Assembly: GCF_016841685.1 (NCBI RefSeq)
Contig: NZ_JAENYR010000004.1
Span: forward strand, 1 to 64,000
DNA: 64,000 nucleotides
Direction: 5' to 3'
DNA from: Thiohalomonas denitrificans
GTDB lineage: Bacteria; Pseudomonadota; Gammaproteobacteria; Thiohalomonadales; Thiohalomonadaceae
Of this stretch, positions 27,526 through 36,790 are shown one piece after another. Positions within the stretch are counted from its first letter, which is position 1, and every line of letters begins with the position of its first letter. Made by a program: the position numbers and the translations under genes. Below the pieces are notes generated by a model. It did no database searches, had not been told where the DNA came from, and saw only the letters and a program-made list of their open reading frames with translations.

Positions 27526-28812
27526 CTATTCGGTGTCCTTGTGGCGGGCTTTTCGGTACAGCGGATCCACACGTACGGTTTTGATGGCGCTGGCACCGGT
27601 CTGCACCACTTCCAGGGGATAGCCGTTCAGCAGAACGCTGGTACCCGGTTCGGGAATGGTTTCAAGATACTCGATCAACATTCCGTTGAGGGTTTTGGCA
27701 CCCTCCGTCGGGAGGGACCAGTTCATGATGCGATTCAGCTCCCGCACATTGGCGCTGCCGTCCACCAGATAGGTGCCGTCTTCCTGGGGGTGGATCTCCT
27801 TGAGAGTGGTTCCGGGGCCGGTGGTGAATTCACCCACGATCTCTTCGAGGATATCGTCGAGGGTGACCAGACCCTGGATATCGCCATATTCGTCCACCAC
27901 CAGACCCATGCGGTGCCGCTGTTTTTGAAAATTCAGCAACTGGGTGTTGAGACGCGTGGCTTCGGGAATGAAATAGACCTCCCGAATCCGATCCATAAAG
28001 CGTTCCATGTCCAGTTCGCTGTGCTGCTGTAGCGCGAGAAGGTCCCGCAGGTGGACGATGCCCACCACATTATCGATACCGCCCCGGTAGACTGGCAAGC
28101 GGGTGTGCTGGCTGTTGGTGAGCTGATCAACGATATCAGTCCATTCGTCCTCCAGATCGATCCCGGCAATCTCGTTGCGCGGGATCATGATGTCCTCCAC
28201 GGTCGCCTTTTCCAGATCCAGGATATTGAGCAACATCTTCTGGTGACGGCGCGGAATCATGGTACCCGCTTCATTCACCACGGTCCGAAGCTCTTCAGAG
28301 GAGAGATGAGAGCTGTCTACGTCCCGCGTCGAAACGCCGAGCAGGCGCAGCAGGCCGTTGGCGATAATGTTGATAAGCCATACCAGCGGATAGAACACTT
28401 TCAGCAGCGGGCCAAGGATAAAACTGGCGGGGAAGGCTATCCGTTCCGGGTGCAGCGCAGCCAGGGTTTTAGGTGTGACTTCGGCAAAAAGCAGGATGAC
28501 GACGGTCAGCACCGCCGTGGCCACCAGGGGACCCGCTTCGCCCACCAGCCGTATGGCGACAATCGTTGCCAGCGCCGAAGCGAGAATGTTGACGAAGTTG
28601 TTGCCGAGCAAAATGAGTCCGATCAGCCGATCCGGACGCTTGAGCAGGCGGCTGGCCCGCAGTGCTCCGGGGTGACCATCCTTTGCCATATGCCGCAGTC
28701 GATAGCGATTCAGGCTGATGAGGCCCGTCTCGGAACCGGAGAAAAACGCGGAGAGGATAACAAGAAAGACGAGAGCGCCGAGTAGGGCGCCGATCGGGAT
28801 GTCGTTTAGCAA
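27526..28812 (-). CDS. CorC/CNNM-family transporter with CBS domains
   Basis: A 428-residue inner-membrane protein of the HlyC/CorC (YfjD-like) family, implicated in magnesium/cobalt handling. An N-terminal DUF21 (CNNM) region has about four membrane segments (8-28, 62-85, 95-115, 130-155) with the FFSGSETGLISL motif. Two CBS domains (about 205-330) follow, then a C-terminal CorC_HlyC domain (about 345-425) ending in a charged tail. The only usable start is a TTG at 28812, with a weakly placed GAGG upstream. It lies between the FHA gene and a YpjD-like gene, all on the minus strand. Confidence 0.88.
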   Translation of the reverse strand: MLNDIPIGALLGALVFLVILSAFFSGSETGLISLNRYRLRHMAKDGHPGALRASRLLKRPDRLIGLILLGNNFVNILASALATIVAIRLVGEAGPLVATAVLTVVILLFAEVTPKTLAALHPERIAFPASFILGPLLKVFYPLVWLINIIANGLLRLLGVSTRDVDSSHLSSEELRTVVNEAGTMIPRRHQKMLLNILDLEKATVEDIMIPRNEIAGIDLEDEWTDIVDQLTNSQHTRLPVYRGGIDNVVGIVHLRDLLALQQHSELDMERFMDRIREVYFIPEATRLNTQLLNFQKQRHRMGLVVDEYGDIQGLVTLDDILEEIVGEFTTGPGTTLKEIHPQEDGTYLVDGSANVRELNRIMNWSLPTEGAKTLNGMLIEYLETIPEPGTSVLLNGYPLEVVQTGASAIKTVRVDPLYRKARHKDTE

Positions 28813-28883
28813 AAGGGTGAAAGCCTCGACTTAAACTCGATAGAGTATTACTAAGGGGTCGACCGGTCCGTGTCAACAGTACA

Positions 28884-29687
28884 CTAGCGAAGAACCAGTT
28901 CCAGCACCAGTTTACTGCCGAAATAGGCCAGTACGAGCACCATGAAACCTCCCAGCGTCCAGCGGATAGCCGTGCGCCCGCGCCAACCGAACTGCAGCCG
29001 TCCCCATAGCAGCACCGCGAACACGGCCCAGGCGATGATGGAAAGTACGGTTTTATGCACCAGATGCTGGGCAAAGATATTTTCCAGGTAATGGGCGCCA
29101 CTGATGAGCGAAAACGTCAGTAGCAGATAACCGACGCCGATCAGCCGGAAAAGCAGTATCTCCATGGTCTCAAGCGGCGGAAGCGCTCGAATAAAGCCTC
29201 CCGGGCGGCGGTTGCGCAGCTGTCGGTCCTGCAAGGCGAGCAGCATCGCCTGCAGTGCGGCGATAGCCAGCAGACTATAGGATGCCAGGGAAAGCAGAAT
29301 GTGGATCTCCAGACCCACCGGGGTCCGTGGTACCAAAGTCGGATTCACCGGCGCCAATACTTGCGCCAGCAGCCCCAGGGTTGCAATCGGAAAAATGGCA
29401 ATTGCCAGGTTCTCCACCGGTTGTCCCAACGCAGACAGGAGTACGAGGAGGGCGATAAGCCAGCCAGCCAGCGAGAGCACATTGAAGAATGAAAGGTTGA
29501 GGGCCTCCGGACCGAGCAGTGCCCCGTAAAGGACAACTCCATGGGCGAGCACGGCACCAAACCCCAAAACAAGGGGCAGGTATTTACTTTGCTCTCCGGC
29601 CCGGGAACCGCGCGCCATGCGCCGTCCCAGAAGTCCGGCGGCTCCCAGATAAAAGAGTAGAGCTACTGTGACCAGAACCGTATCCAT
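28884..29687 (-). CDS. YpjD/CcsA-like cytochrome c assembly membrane protein
   Basis: A 267-residue protein with about eight membrane segments of the cytochrome c assembly (CcsA/CcmC) superfamily, YpjD branch. The family often has conserved histidines at heme-proximal positions; here LEIHILLSLASYSLL, SGAHYLENIF and HLVHKTVLSIIAW carry them. No tryptophan-rich WWD motif of true CcsA/CcmC is obvious, so a direct role in heme delivery is uncertain. The ATG at 29687 is preferred over a TTG nine codons upstream. It is divergent from the MBL-fold gene, and in many gammaproteobacteria this gene neighbours ffh, as here. Confidence 0.82.
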   Translation of the reverse strand: MDTVLVTVALLFYLGAAGLLGRRMARGSRAGEQSKYLPLVLGFGAVLAHGVVLYGALLGPEALNLSFFNVLSLAGWLIALLVLLSALGQPVENLAIAIFPIATLGLLAQVLAPVNPTLVPRTPVGLEIHILLSLASYSLLAIAALQAMLLALQDRQLRNRRPGGFIRALPPLETMEILLFRLIGVGYLLLTFSLISGAHYLENIFAQHLVHKTVLSIIAWAVFAVLLWGRLQFGWRGRTAIRWTLGGFMVLVLAYFGSKLVLELVLR

Positions 29688-29967
29688 TCGTGTACGCTTT
29701 AAAAAAGAAAACAAATGTTCTCATAACCGAAGGGTTACGTGAATGGGCTTGCCTCACTATTAAAATGCCAAACCCTCCACATACCGCAATACCTGTCGAC
29801 ATTTAGCCAGTGCTACGGTTCTCGGATTCGTCATTCAGCGTTTGTCGCTGTTTGCACAAACATGCTACAAAGAGCAGGTTAGATCAAAAACTCCCCGGCG
29901 TGGCTCCGAAAAGCGCCGAACACGCATAAAACTTAAGTGAAATAGAGAAAGGCCTCCGGAGAACCTG

Positions 29968-30735
29968 ATGCAACTGCGGATTTTAGGCTGCAGCGGTGGT
30001 ATCGCTGCTGGTCACCGGACCACTTCCTTTCTCGTTGATGACGATGTCCTCATCGATGCCGGTAGCGGTGTCGGTGATTTGACCCTAAGTGAGATGGAGC
30101 GGATCAAGCATATCGTGCTAACCCACTCACATCTCGACCATGTACATGCGATCCCGCTGCTGCTGGACAGCATGTTCGATCGTGCCGAAGAGCCAATTAC
30201 GGTCCATGCTCTGCCGGAAACCATCAGTGCACTTCGTGAGCATATGTTCAATTGGGTAGTCTGGCCCGATTTTACCAGCCTCCCGCATCCCGATAGCCCG
30301 GTGCTGCGCTACGTTCCGATGAAACCGGGTGAAGAAGCGGTTCTGGACGGTCGGCGCTTTCGCATGGTGCCGGTCAATCATGTTGTGCCGACGGTCGGTT
30401 ACATCGTCACCGCCCGGGACGGCGGGGTTTTCGCGTTCAGCGGCGATACTACCTGCAATCACACCCTCTGGAACGCTCTCAATGGGCTGGAACGGTTGGA
30501 TTTGCTGATCGTGGAGTGTGCCTTCTCTAATGCGCGGCAGGAGCTTTGCCGACAGGCACGCCACTACTGCCCGAATATCCTTGCCGAAGATTTGGTCAAA
30601 CTAAACCACCGTCCCGCGGTCTATCTTTCCCATGCAAAACCCGGCGAAGAGCGTCAGATTATGGATGAGTGCCGGGCGGTGATCTCCAACCGCAAGCTTG
30701 AGCAGTTGTCGGGCGGAGAGATTTTTACGGTATAA
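29968..30735 (+). CDS. MBL-fold hydrolase, class II cyclic-nucleotide phosphodiesterase-like
   Basis: A 255-residue metallo-beta-lactamase fold protein. The metal motif THSHLDH (about 51-57) is complete, followed by further ligands in VNHVVPTVGY (His about 134), the FSGDTT motif (Asp near 156) and YLSHAKPGE (His near 226). The compact architecture resembles class II cAMP/cGMP phosphodiesterases and RNase Z relatives; no RNase Z flexible arm is present. Substrate unknown. ATG at 29968 has GGCCTCCGGAG upstream. A TATAAT at its very end (30731-30736) may be part of the promoter for ffh. Confidence 0.8.
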   Translation: MQLRILGCSGGIAAGHRTTSFLVDDDVLIDAGSGVGDLTLSEMERIKHIVLTHSHLDHVHAIPLLLDSMFDRAEEPITVHALPETISALREHMFNWVVWPDFTSLPHPDSPVLRYVPMKPGEEAVLDGRRFRMVPVNHVVPTVGYIVTARDGGVFAFSGDTTCNHTLWNALNGLERLDLLIVECAFSNARQELCRQARHYCPNILAEDLVKLNHRPAVYLSHAKPGEERQIMDECRAVISNRKLEQLSGGEIFTV

Positions 30736-30743
30736 TGATACTT

Positions 30744-30946
30744 AAATCTCTTTCATGAATTCGCACCGATCTCGCTTGTCTCTTGATTCTACAAGAAATA
30801 TTTTCTTAGTCGGCCGTAATCTCGGCTCGGGCATCCTGCTTCGCCCCAACAGGTCCGTCCATAGACCTGGCCGATTCGCCGTTCCTTTGAAAAGTTCCTC
30901 ATGAAAGCAATACCTTGCGCGATCTCGGCACGAATTCATGAAATCT
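30744..30946. repeat. Inverted-repeat element between the MBL-fold gene and ffh
   Basis: Arms around TTTCATGAATTCG (30751-30763) and CGAATTCATGAAA (30931-30943), extended by CCGATCTCGC/GCGATCTCGGC, enclose about 170 bp. The interior CTCGGCTCGGGCATCCTGCTTCGC (around 30,820-30,846) matches part of family C copy 2. No ORF. The element lies in the ffh leader. Confidence 0.65.
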
Positions 30947-31015
30947 TCTGGATAGTTCTTTTTCGGGCCGGTCCAATCGCCGATTGGCGCCGTTCCCATG
31001 ATGCGGCTGGTTGTT

Positions 31016-32386
31016 ATGTTTGAAAACCTCACTGAACGACTTTCCAAGACCCTGCGTAACCTCCGCGGGACCGGTCGACTGACCGAGGAAAATATCAAGG
31101 ACACCATGCGCGAGGTGCGCATGGCACTGCTGGAGGCGGATGTCGCCCTGCCGGTAGTGAAAGAGTTCGTCAATCATGTGCGTGAGCGCGCCGTCGGCAA
31201 GGATGTTCTGGAGAGTCTCACACCCGGCCAGGCCCTGGTCAAGATCGTCAACGATGAGTTGGTGGCGATCATGGGCGAGGCCAATGAAGACCTCCAGCTC
31301 GACGTCCAACCTCCTGCCGTTGTGCTGATGGCGGGCCTGCAGGGCTCTGGTAAGACCACCAGCACGGCCAAACTGGCGCGCTTTCTGCGCGAACAGCGAA
31401 AAAAATCGGTTTTGGTGGTGAGCACCGACATATACCGTCCCGCCGCCATCGACCAGCTGGAGACCCTGGCGCGGGAGGTCGAGGTAGAGTTCTACCCCAG
31501 CACCACTGACCAGAAGCCGGTCGATATCGCCCGCGGTGCCGTTGAGCATGCCCGCAAAAAGCTTATTGAAGTGGTGATCGTCGATACCGCGGGCCGCCTT
31601 CACATTGACGAGTCGATGATGGGTGAAATCCGGCGCCTGCACGAGACGGTAGAGCCGGTCGAGACCCTCTTCGTGGTCGATAGCATGACTGGCCAGGACG
31701 CGGCCAATACGGCCAAGGCCTTTGGCGATGCCCTGCCGCTGACTGGCGTGGTGCTGACGAAGGCGGACGGCGATGCGCGCGGCGGTGCGGCATTGTCGGT
31801 TCGGCATATCACCGGCCGCCCGATCAAATTCCTGGGTGTCGGCGAGAAGACCACGGCTCTGGAACCCTTCCATCCGGAACGGGTGGCCTCCCGTATTCTG
31901 GATATGGGCGATGTGGTTTCGCTGGTCGAGGAAGTTCAGCGCACGGTCGACCATGAAAAGGCAGAGAAACTAGCCACCAAGTTCAAAAAGGGCCAGGGCT
32001 TTGACCTGGAGGATTTCCGTCAACAGCTTCAGCAGCTCGGGAGCATGGGTGGCGTGGCCGGCCTGATGGACAAGCTGCCCGGGATGTCCGGTGTCCCCGA
32101 TGCGGCCAAAAAGCAGGTCAATGACAAGGAATTCCGCCGCATGGAGGCCATTATCGGCTCCATGACGCCCTTCGAACGGCGCAAACCGGACCTTATCAAG
32201 GGCTCTCGCAAGCGCCGGATCGCGACCGGTTCCGGGACGCAGGTGCAGGAGGTGAATCGTCTGCTCAAGCAGTTCGCGCAGATGCAGAAGATGATGAAGC
32301 GCATGAAAAAGAAAGGCGGCATGGCCAAGATGATGCGGGGCCTCAAAGGCGGCGGCGGAATGCCGCCCGGAATGCCGCCGTTCTAG
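31016..32386 (+). CDS. ffh: Signal recognition particle protein Ffh
   Basis: SRP54 GTPase that binds signal sequences of nascent membrane proteins with 4.5S RNA and docks to FtsY. The 456-residue product has N-domain MFENLTERLSKTLRNL, G1 GLQGSGKTTSTAKLA near 101, DTAGRLHID, TKADGD, and the Met-rich M domain (about 295-450) with a Met/Gly/Lys tail. ATG at 31016 (MFENL) is the family start; six codons upstream lie in the same ORF. The ribosome-binding site is weak. It sits upstream of the rpsP operon, the common order. Confidence 0.96.
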   Translation: MFENLTERLSKTLRNLRGTGRLTEENIKDTMREVRMALLEADVALPVVKEFVNHVRERAVGKDVLESLTPGQALVKIVNDELVAIMGEANEDLQLDVQPPAVVLMAGLQGSGKTTSTAKLARFLREQRKKSVLVVSTDIYRPAAIDQLETLAREVEVEFYPSTTDQKPVDIARGAVEHARKKLIEVVIVDTAGRLHIDESMMGEIRRLHETVEPVETLFVVDSMTGQDAANTAKAFGDALPLTGVVLTKADGDARGGAALSVRHITGRPIKFLGVGEKTTALEPFHPERVASRILDMGDVVSLVEEVQRTVDHEKAEKLATKFKKGQGFDLEDFRQQLQQLGSMGGVAGLMDKLPGMSGVPDAAKKQVNDKEFRRMEAIIGSMTPFERRKPDLIKGSRKRRIATGSGTQVQEVNRLLKQFAQMQKMMKRMKKKGGMAKMMRGLKGGGGMPPGMPPF

Positions 32387-32452
32387 TGTTGGGCCACCGT
32401 GGAGTCGGCAAGGCAGCGCAGTGACTGTCCATCATTGCTGCTCCCGCGCATT

Positions 32453-32477
32453 AGCTACTAGCCACTAGCGAATAGCT
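32453..32477 (-). repeat. Heptamer array in the ffh-rpsP gap
   Basis: Plus-strand units AGCTACT, AGCCACT, AGCGAAT plus AGCT are the inverse orientation of the AGTNGCN heptamers after amiB and thpR. A -10-like TACAAT follows at 32482-32487 and may start the rpsP operon. Confidence 0.75.
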
Positions 32478-32510
32478 GTCGTACAATACCCGGCTTCTTA
32501 GGGTTCTGGC

Positions 32511-32541
32511 GGGTCGCCAAAGGCGGCCCCGTTTGTTTTTG
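32511..32541 (+). terminator. Terminator-like hairpin in the rpsP leader
   Basis: GGGTCGCC (32511-32518) pairs with GGCGGCCC (32522-32529), one G-U, AAA loop, followed by CGTTTGTTTTT. It lies about 20 nt before the rpsP ATG, so it can act as an attenuator of the rpsP-rimM-trmD-rplS operon or end ffh transcripts. Confidence 0.65.
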
Positions 32542-32561
32542 GAGACGAGGATCTAGCGAGA

Positions 32562-32810
32562 ATGGTAACCATTCGTTTAGCTCGCGGCGGCGCCAAGAAG
32601 CGCCCTTTTTACAGCATCGTCGTGACCGATAGTCGCAACCGCAGGGACGGTCGTTTTATTGAACGCATCGGCTTTTTCAACCCGGTGGCGAGCGGCAAGG
32701 AAGAGCGGGTCCGCCTCGATCGTGAGCGGGTCGATTACTGGTTGTCGAAAGGGGCCAAGGCCTCCGAGCGCGTGGCCGATCTGATCAAGCAGAGCGCAGC
32801 TGCCGCGTAA
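32562..32810 (+). CDS. rpsP: 30S ribosomal protein S16
   Basis: Small-subunit assembly protein. The 82-residue product begins [21 protein letters not shown] and continues with [17 protein letters not shown], diagnostic for S16. First gene of the conserved rpsP-rimM-trmD-rplS operon; rimM follows after 16 bp. ATG at 32562; the ribosome-binding site is a weak GCGAG. Confidence 0.97.
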   Translation: MVTIRLARGGAKKRPFYSIVVTDSRNRRDGRFIERIGFFNPVASGKEERVRLDRERVDYWLSKGAKASERVADLIKQSAAAA

Positions 32811-32826
32811 GATCGGACAGCGCCCC

Positions 32827-33339
32827 ATGGGCAATGCGGACCCGGATAGCTACGTGCTGCTGGGCCGGGTATCCGGTCTCTATGGTGTTGGGGGTTGGGT
32901 AAAGGTGTTCTCGCACACGCAACCGCGTGAGAACATTCTGCAATACTCGGCCTGGTATCTGCGTGAGGGTGATCGGTGGGTTCGGCATTCGCTGCTCAAG
33001 GGGCGGCGGCACGGTAAGGCAGTGGTCGCCCTCCTGGAGGGTTGCGATGACCGTGAGGAGGCACGGGCGCTGATAGGCGCCGACATCGCCATCACACGTG
33101 AGCAACTGCCAAAGGCGGGACCGGGAGAGTACTACTGGTCGGATTTGATTGGCCTTGAGGTGGTGACTGTCGGCGGTGAACAGCTGGGGCGAGTCGATCA
33201 CCTGATGGAGACCGGGGCCAATGATGTACTGGTGGTCGCCGGCGAGCGGGAGCGGTTGATCCCGTTTGTCGATGAGGTGATCATCTCGGTGGATCTGGAG
33301 GGCAGATGCCTGACCGTCGACTGGGATCCGGAGTTCTAG
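32827..33339 (+). CDS. rimM: Ribosome maturation factor RimM
   Basis: 16S rRNA processing factor acting on the 30S head and binding S19. The 170-residue product has the N-terminal RimM domain ([27 protein letters not shown]) and a C-terminal PRC-barrel domain ([14 protein letters not shown] to the end, [19 protein letters not shown]). ATG at 32827. Its stop lies 2 bp before the trmD start. Confidence 0.95.
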   Translation: MGNADPDSYVLLGRVSGLYGVGGWVKVFSHTQPRENILQYSAWYLREGDRWVRHSLLKGRRHGKAVVALLEGCDDREEARALIGADIAITREQLPKAGPGEYYWSDLIGLEVVTVGGEQLGRVDHLMETGANDVLVVAGERERLIPFVDEVIISVDLEGRCLTVDWDPEF

Positions 33340-33341
33340 CA

Positions 33342-34082
33342 TTGCGGATCGATGTCATGACGCTGTTTCCGGAGATGTTCGAGGCAGTCAGCGGTTTCGG
33401 CGTTACTGGACGGGCTGTCGAGCGTGGCCTGTTGCAGCTGGGTCTTTGGAACCCGCGCAATTATACCCACGACCGGCACCGCACGGTGGATGACCGCCCC
33501 TACGGCGGTGGGCCGGGGATGGTGATGATCTATCCGCCGCTGTACGAGTGCCTGCAGGATGTTCGGCACACCAGCGGCAGTGGACGGGTTATCTACCTCT
33601 CGCCACAGGGTCGGCCACTGACGCAGTCGCGTGTGCGGGAATTGGTGCATGAAGAGCATCTGATTTTACTCGCCGGGCGCTACGAGGGCATCGATGAACG
33701 CTTTATCGAGGCCGAAGTGGACGAAGAGTTGTCTGTCGGCGACTACGTCCTGTCAGGGGGTGAGCTCGGCGCCATGGTGGTCATTGACGCGGTGACGCGC
33801 CTGATCCCGGGGGCCCTCGGCCACAGCGATTCGGCAGAACAGGATTCGTTCAGTGACGGACTGCTGGATTGTCCGCACTACACCCGGCCGGAGAAAGTGG
33901 CGGACCGGGAAGTGCCGGAGGTACTGCGTTCCGGTGACCATGCGGCTATTGAGCGCTGGCGGCTAAAGCAGGCACTGGGCCGTACCTGGGAACGGCGCCC
34001 GGACCTGTTGGAACAGGTGGAGCTGGATGACGAACGCCGCGCGCTCCTGGCGGAATATCGCCGGGAGACACCAAAGAATTGA
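33342..34082 (+). CDS. trmD: tRNA (guanine37-N1)-methyltransferase TrmD
   Basis: Methylates G37 next to the anticodon to prevent +1 frameshifting. The 246-residue product starts [20 protein letters not shown] and contains the SPOUT trefoil-knot motifs [30 protein letters not shown] and [23 protein letters not shown]. The start is a TTG at 33342, with GGAG about 8 nt upstream; it restores the exact family N-terminus, whereas an ATG at 33306 lies within rimM and one at 33357 would remove conserved residues. Confidence 0.95.
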   Translation: MRIDVMTLFPEMFEAVSGFGVTGRAVERGLLQLGLWNPRNYTHDRHRTVDDRPYGGGPGMVMIYPPLYECLQDVRHTSGSGRVIYLSPQGRPLTQSRVRELVHEEHLILLAGRYEGIDERFIEAEVDEELSVGDYVLSGGELGAMVVIDAVTRLIPGALGHSDSAEQDSFSDGLLDCPHYTRPEKVADREVPEVLRSGDHAAIERWRLKQALGRTWERRPDLLEQVELDDERRALLAEYRRETPKN

Positions 34083-34120
34083 AAATTAACAGTTTACGGA
34101 CTCATTCCGGGAGCGAGCAA

Positions 34121-34465
34121 ATGAGCAATATCATCGAACAACTCGAAGCGGAGCAGATGAACCGCGAGGTGCCCGAATTCGGCCCGGGCGATACGGTTGT
34201 GGTTCAGGTGCGGGTAAGAGAAGGAGAACGCGAACGTCTGCAGGCCTTTGAAGGTGTCTGCATCGCCAAGCGTAATCGTGGACTGAACTCGGCTTTCACG
34301 CTGCGCAAGATGTCCAGCGGAGAGGGTGTGGAGCGTGCGTTTCAGACGTACAGCCCGCAGCTTCAGGAGATCAAGGTCAAGCGCCGTGGCGTCGTACGCC
34401 AGGCCAAGCTGTACTATCTGCGCGGCCGTACGGGTAAGGCAGCACGGATCAAGGAAAAGCTGTAA
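34121..34465 (+). CDS. rplS: 50S ribosomal protein L19
   Basis: Located at the 30S-50S interface. The 114-residue product ([26 protein letters not shown]...) is full length, with the [25 protein letters not shown] core. ATG at 34121 has GGGAGCGAG upstream. Last gene of the operon; the only strong terminator after it lies 76 nt downstream, inside the next gene. Confidence 0.97.
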   Translation: MSNIIEQLEAEQMNREVPEFGPGDTVVVQVRVREGERERLQAFEGVCIAKRNRGLNSAFTLRKMSSGEGVERAFQTYSPQLQEIKVKRRGVVRQAKLYYLRGRTGKAARIKEKL

Positions 34466-34500
34466 ACGAATTGCAGCTGCCTGGGCTGGTCGAGGATATG

Positions 34501-36321
34501 ATGGGAGACGGCTTCTCCATATCTCGGCGCGCTGGCCGCAGAAGCGGACGCCACCTGGTCGGTGGCGTCCGCTTTTTTTTCGTCCTGCTGTTGCTGACAG
34601 GGTCCGTAATGGCGGTGGATACTGCGCCCCTGGATGATGCAGCGAGGCTTGCCCGCGCGGGAGCCCCGCAGCTGGCTCTGTCGGTGCTCGACCGAAGTCA
34701 GCCGAATGCGGCGGACGATTTCGATGCGTGGAGCACCTGGCAGCGGGAGCGCGCCGTCATCCTTCGGCGGCAAAACGCGTGGGAGGAGCTGGCTGCCGAG
34801 CTGGAAGTCGTCCCCGACGCTGCCCCGCCAACGTATGGAATCTGGGCCGCCACCGAGCGTGTAAAGGCACTGCTCCATGCTGCCGACGCTGTGGCGGCGC
34901 GGCAGGAGCTGGCGGCCCTGATTTGGCAGCGCAGGGCCGGTGCCGAGGAGCTGCGCCAGTGGCGTCAACTGGTGATTCGCAGCTATGTCGTCGAAGGGCG
35001 GTCGGGCGACGCCTACACCGCCATGTTGCGTCACCGTCAGGATTACGGGGATGGCGGAACGGAAGATGCGGTTTTGCGAGCCAGAGTCCTGCTCGGCGCC
35101 GGCCGGCCGGGGGACGCGGCAGCCGAACTCACCAGCGTTGGCAACTCCTCGGCGCAGGCGCTGCTGGCCTTGGCTCGCCTGCGTGATGGAGCCGGTCCCG
35201 AGGGGATTGCTGCGGAGGCAAAGAAGCAACTCGAAGACGATGGCGGTGAAGAAGAAGCGCAATGGTATTGGCGCGGTGTCGCAATCGAAGCGGCGGCCGC
35301 CAATGATGATTTCGCCGGTCTGATCCAGGGACTCGAGCCTCTCATTGCCGAAGAGAGTGATGGCAACGCTTTGCGGGGACTGGTCAGGGTGAGTAGCGAT
35401 CGGCTCTGGAATGCGTACCTGGATTATGCCCGACAAGTCGGCAATCGGGAGCAACTGCTGATGGGTGATGATGCTGCCTGGCAGCGTTTGGCCGCAACAG
35501 AAAGCCGCAAATACCCGATCCGAGCCCGCTCGATATACGCTCTGTTGTCGGTGGAGGCGCGTAGCGAAGCCGGGCGGGCGAAAGCCGGTGAACGCTTCGC
35601 CGAAAACCTTATTGCGTTGCCCTCCGGTGACAAGCTTCTACATGCGCTCTATCGGCAGTCGGATCGGTACGGCACAACCGAAGCGATCCCCGCTACAATA
35701 CGGCGGATACTTGCCGATCGTGCGGTAGACGGTTCCGATCTCGCCGAAGCAGCAAAGCTGATGAAGGGGCTGAAGCCACCGCCAACGGACAAGGGAAGGG
35801 TGATGTGGGAACTGCGCCGGGCCAAGATATTCCTCCTTGGCGGGGAGTTTCAGCGAGGCGAGGCCGTGCTTACCGAAATGGTCGGACGCGCCCGCGGACT
35901 GGAAACCGTCCTGCTCGATCGGCTCGTGCAGGTGATCTTCGATTTGCAGACCCTCGATCGCCATGATACCGCCTATGATCTCCTGCAGACCCTGTACGCG
36001 AAGACCACACATCCTCGTCTGCAGCGCGAATTGCTCTACTGGATGGCAGACTCCCGCAAGGCCCAAGGGAATCTGCGCGTCGCCGCACGTCTCTATCTGC
36101 AATCGGCCATCCTGCCCGGCGCCGAGTCAATGGACCCCTGGGCCCAGACCGCGCGTTATGAGGCGGCCAAGGCGCTTTCTGAGTCCGGTTTGTTCGCCGA
36201 CGCCGAAGTCATTTACCATCAGTTGCTGAAAGCCACCGAGTCATCGCAACGGCGCGCCGTTCTGGGCCGGGAACTCGAGCAATTGCGGTTGCGCAATAGT
36301 CCCTCTCAGGTTAGTGATTAG
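34501..36321 (+). CDS. Secreted TPR-like helical-repeat protein of unknown function
   Basis: A 606-residue protein with an N-terminal signal sequence: basic SRRAGRRSGRH, hydrophobic FFFVLLLLTGSV, then a likely cleavage after MA. The mature part is almost all helical, with TPR-like repeats (for example RREKIFLLGGEF-like segments and ELLYWMADSRKAQGNLRVAARLYLQSA near 545-570), suggesting a periplasmic scaffold. No enzymatic motif. The ATG at 34501 is chosen because GAGG lies 5 nt upstream; 34498 is also possible. A strong intrinsic terminator lies within codons about 14-27, so the reading frame passes through a hairpin and U-tract. If translation started only after it (ATG 34610), the signal sequence would be lost. 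Confidence 0.7.
   Translation: MGDGFSISRRAGRRSGRHLVGGVRFFFVLLLLTGSVMAVDTAPLDDAARLARAGAPQLALSVLDRSQPNAADDFDAWSTWQRERAVILRRQNAWEELAAELEVVPDAAPPTYGIWAATERVKALLHAADAVAARQELAALIWQRRAGAEELRQWRQLVIRSYVVEGRSGDAYTAMLRHRQDYGDGGTEDAVLRARVLLGAGRPGDAAAELTSVGNSSAQALLALARLRDGAGPEGIAAEAKKQLEDDGGEEEAQWYWRGVAIEAAAANDDFAGLIQGLEPLIAEESDGNALRGLVRVSSDRLWNAYLDYARQVGNREQLLMGDDAAWQRLAATESRKYPIRARSIYALLSVEARSEAGRAKAGERFAENLIALPSGDKLLHALYRQSDRYGTTEAIPATIRRILADRAVDGSDLAEAAKLMKGLKPPPTDKGRVMWELRRAKIFLLGGEFQRGEAVLTEMVGRARGLETVLLDRLVQVIFDLQTLDRHDTAYDLLQTLYAKTTHPRLQRELLYWMADSRKAQGNLRVAARLYLQSAILPGAESMDPWAQTARYEAAKALSESGLFADAEVIYHQLLKATESSQRRAVLGRELEQLRLRNSPSQVSD
34542..34580 (+). terminator. Strong terminator of the rplS operon, inside the next gene's 5' coding region
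   Basis: GCGGACGCCACC (34544-34555) pairs perfectly with GGTGGCGTCCGC (34561-34572) across a 5-nt loop, extended by two A-T pairs and followed by eight T residues (34573-34580). The U-tract encodes the Phe residues of the signal peptide of the downstream protein. Confidence 0.92.
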
Positions 36322-36790
36322 CTTTGATGCAGTGATCGCCACGCCGCTGCCGGGTGCCTGGCGTCTGGGGTTTGGTTTGCGGGATGGCCGACTGCAGGCG
36401 CTTGATTTCCTCCCTGCGCGAATGGCTCTCATCGCACCTCGGGAGCCGGAAGTGGAACGCATCGCCGAGCTGTTGACTGAATACTTCAACGATCCGCACG
36501 TTGCATTCCAGAAGATCCCCCTGTCCCCTGCGCGAACACCATTTCAGGCACGGGTTCGTGAGGTCATGTCGGCGATACCGGTCGGCCAAACCCGCAGTTA
36601 CGGCGAGCTGGCCGGACAGCTTCGTACCGCATCACGCGCGGTCGCCGGTGCTTGCCGGGCCAACCCGGTGGCGTTGATAGTACCCTGCCATCGGGTCGTT
36701 TCGGCGTCAGGCCCGGGAGGGTTCATGGGGGCCCTTGACGGACCTCCTCTGGAGTTGAAAGCCTGGTTGCTAAAGCATGAAAGCGTCTGA
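36314..36790 (+). CDS. ogt: Methylated-DNA-protein cysteine methyltransferase (Ogt)
   Basis: Suicide repair protein that takes the alkyl group from O6-alkylguanine. The 158-residue product carries the active-site PCHRVV (Cys about residue 117) and the helix-turn-helix RSYGELAGQLRTASRAVAGACRANP just before it. The N-terminal part is short, as in Ogt rather than Ada. GTG at 36314 overlaps the upstream stop by 8 bp, and the xerD ATG overlaps its end, so the three genes read as an overlapping block. Confidence 0.92.
   Translation: MISFDAVIATPLPGAWRLGFGLRDGRLQALDFLPARMALIAPREPEVERIAELLTEYFNDPHVAFQKIPLSPARTPFQARVREVMSAIPVGQTRSYGELAGQLRTASRAVAGACRANPVALIVPCHRVVSASGPGGFMGALDGPPLELKAWLLKHESV

Noticed and set aside
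27526-28785. Long plus-strand ORFs opposite the CorC-family gene and other long opposite-strand ORFs (for example 14200-15822, 41030-42235, 45028-46350)
   Set aside because: They mirror well-supported genes in high-GC DNA, lack family similarity and have poor starts.
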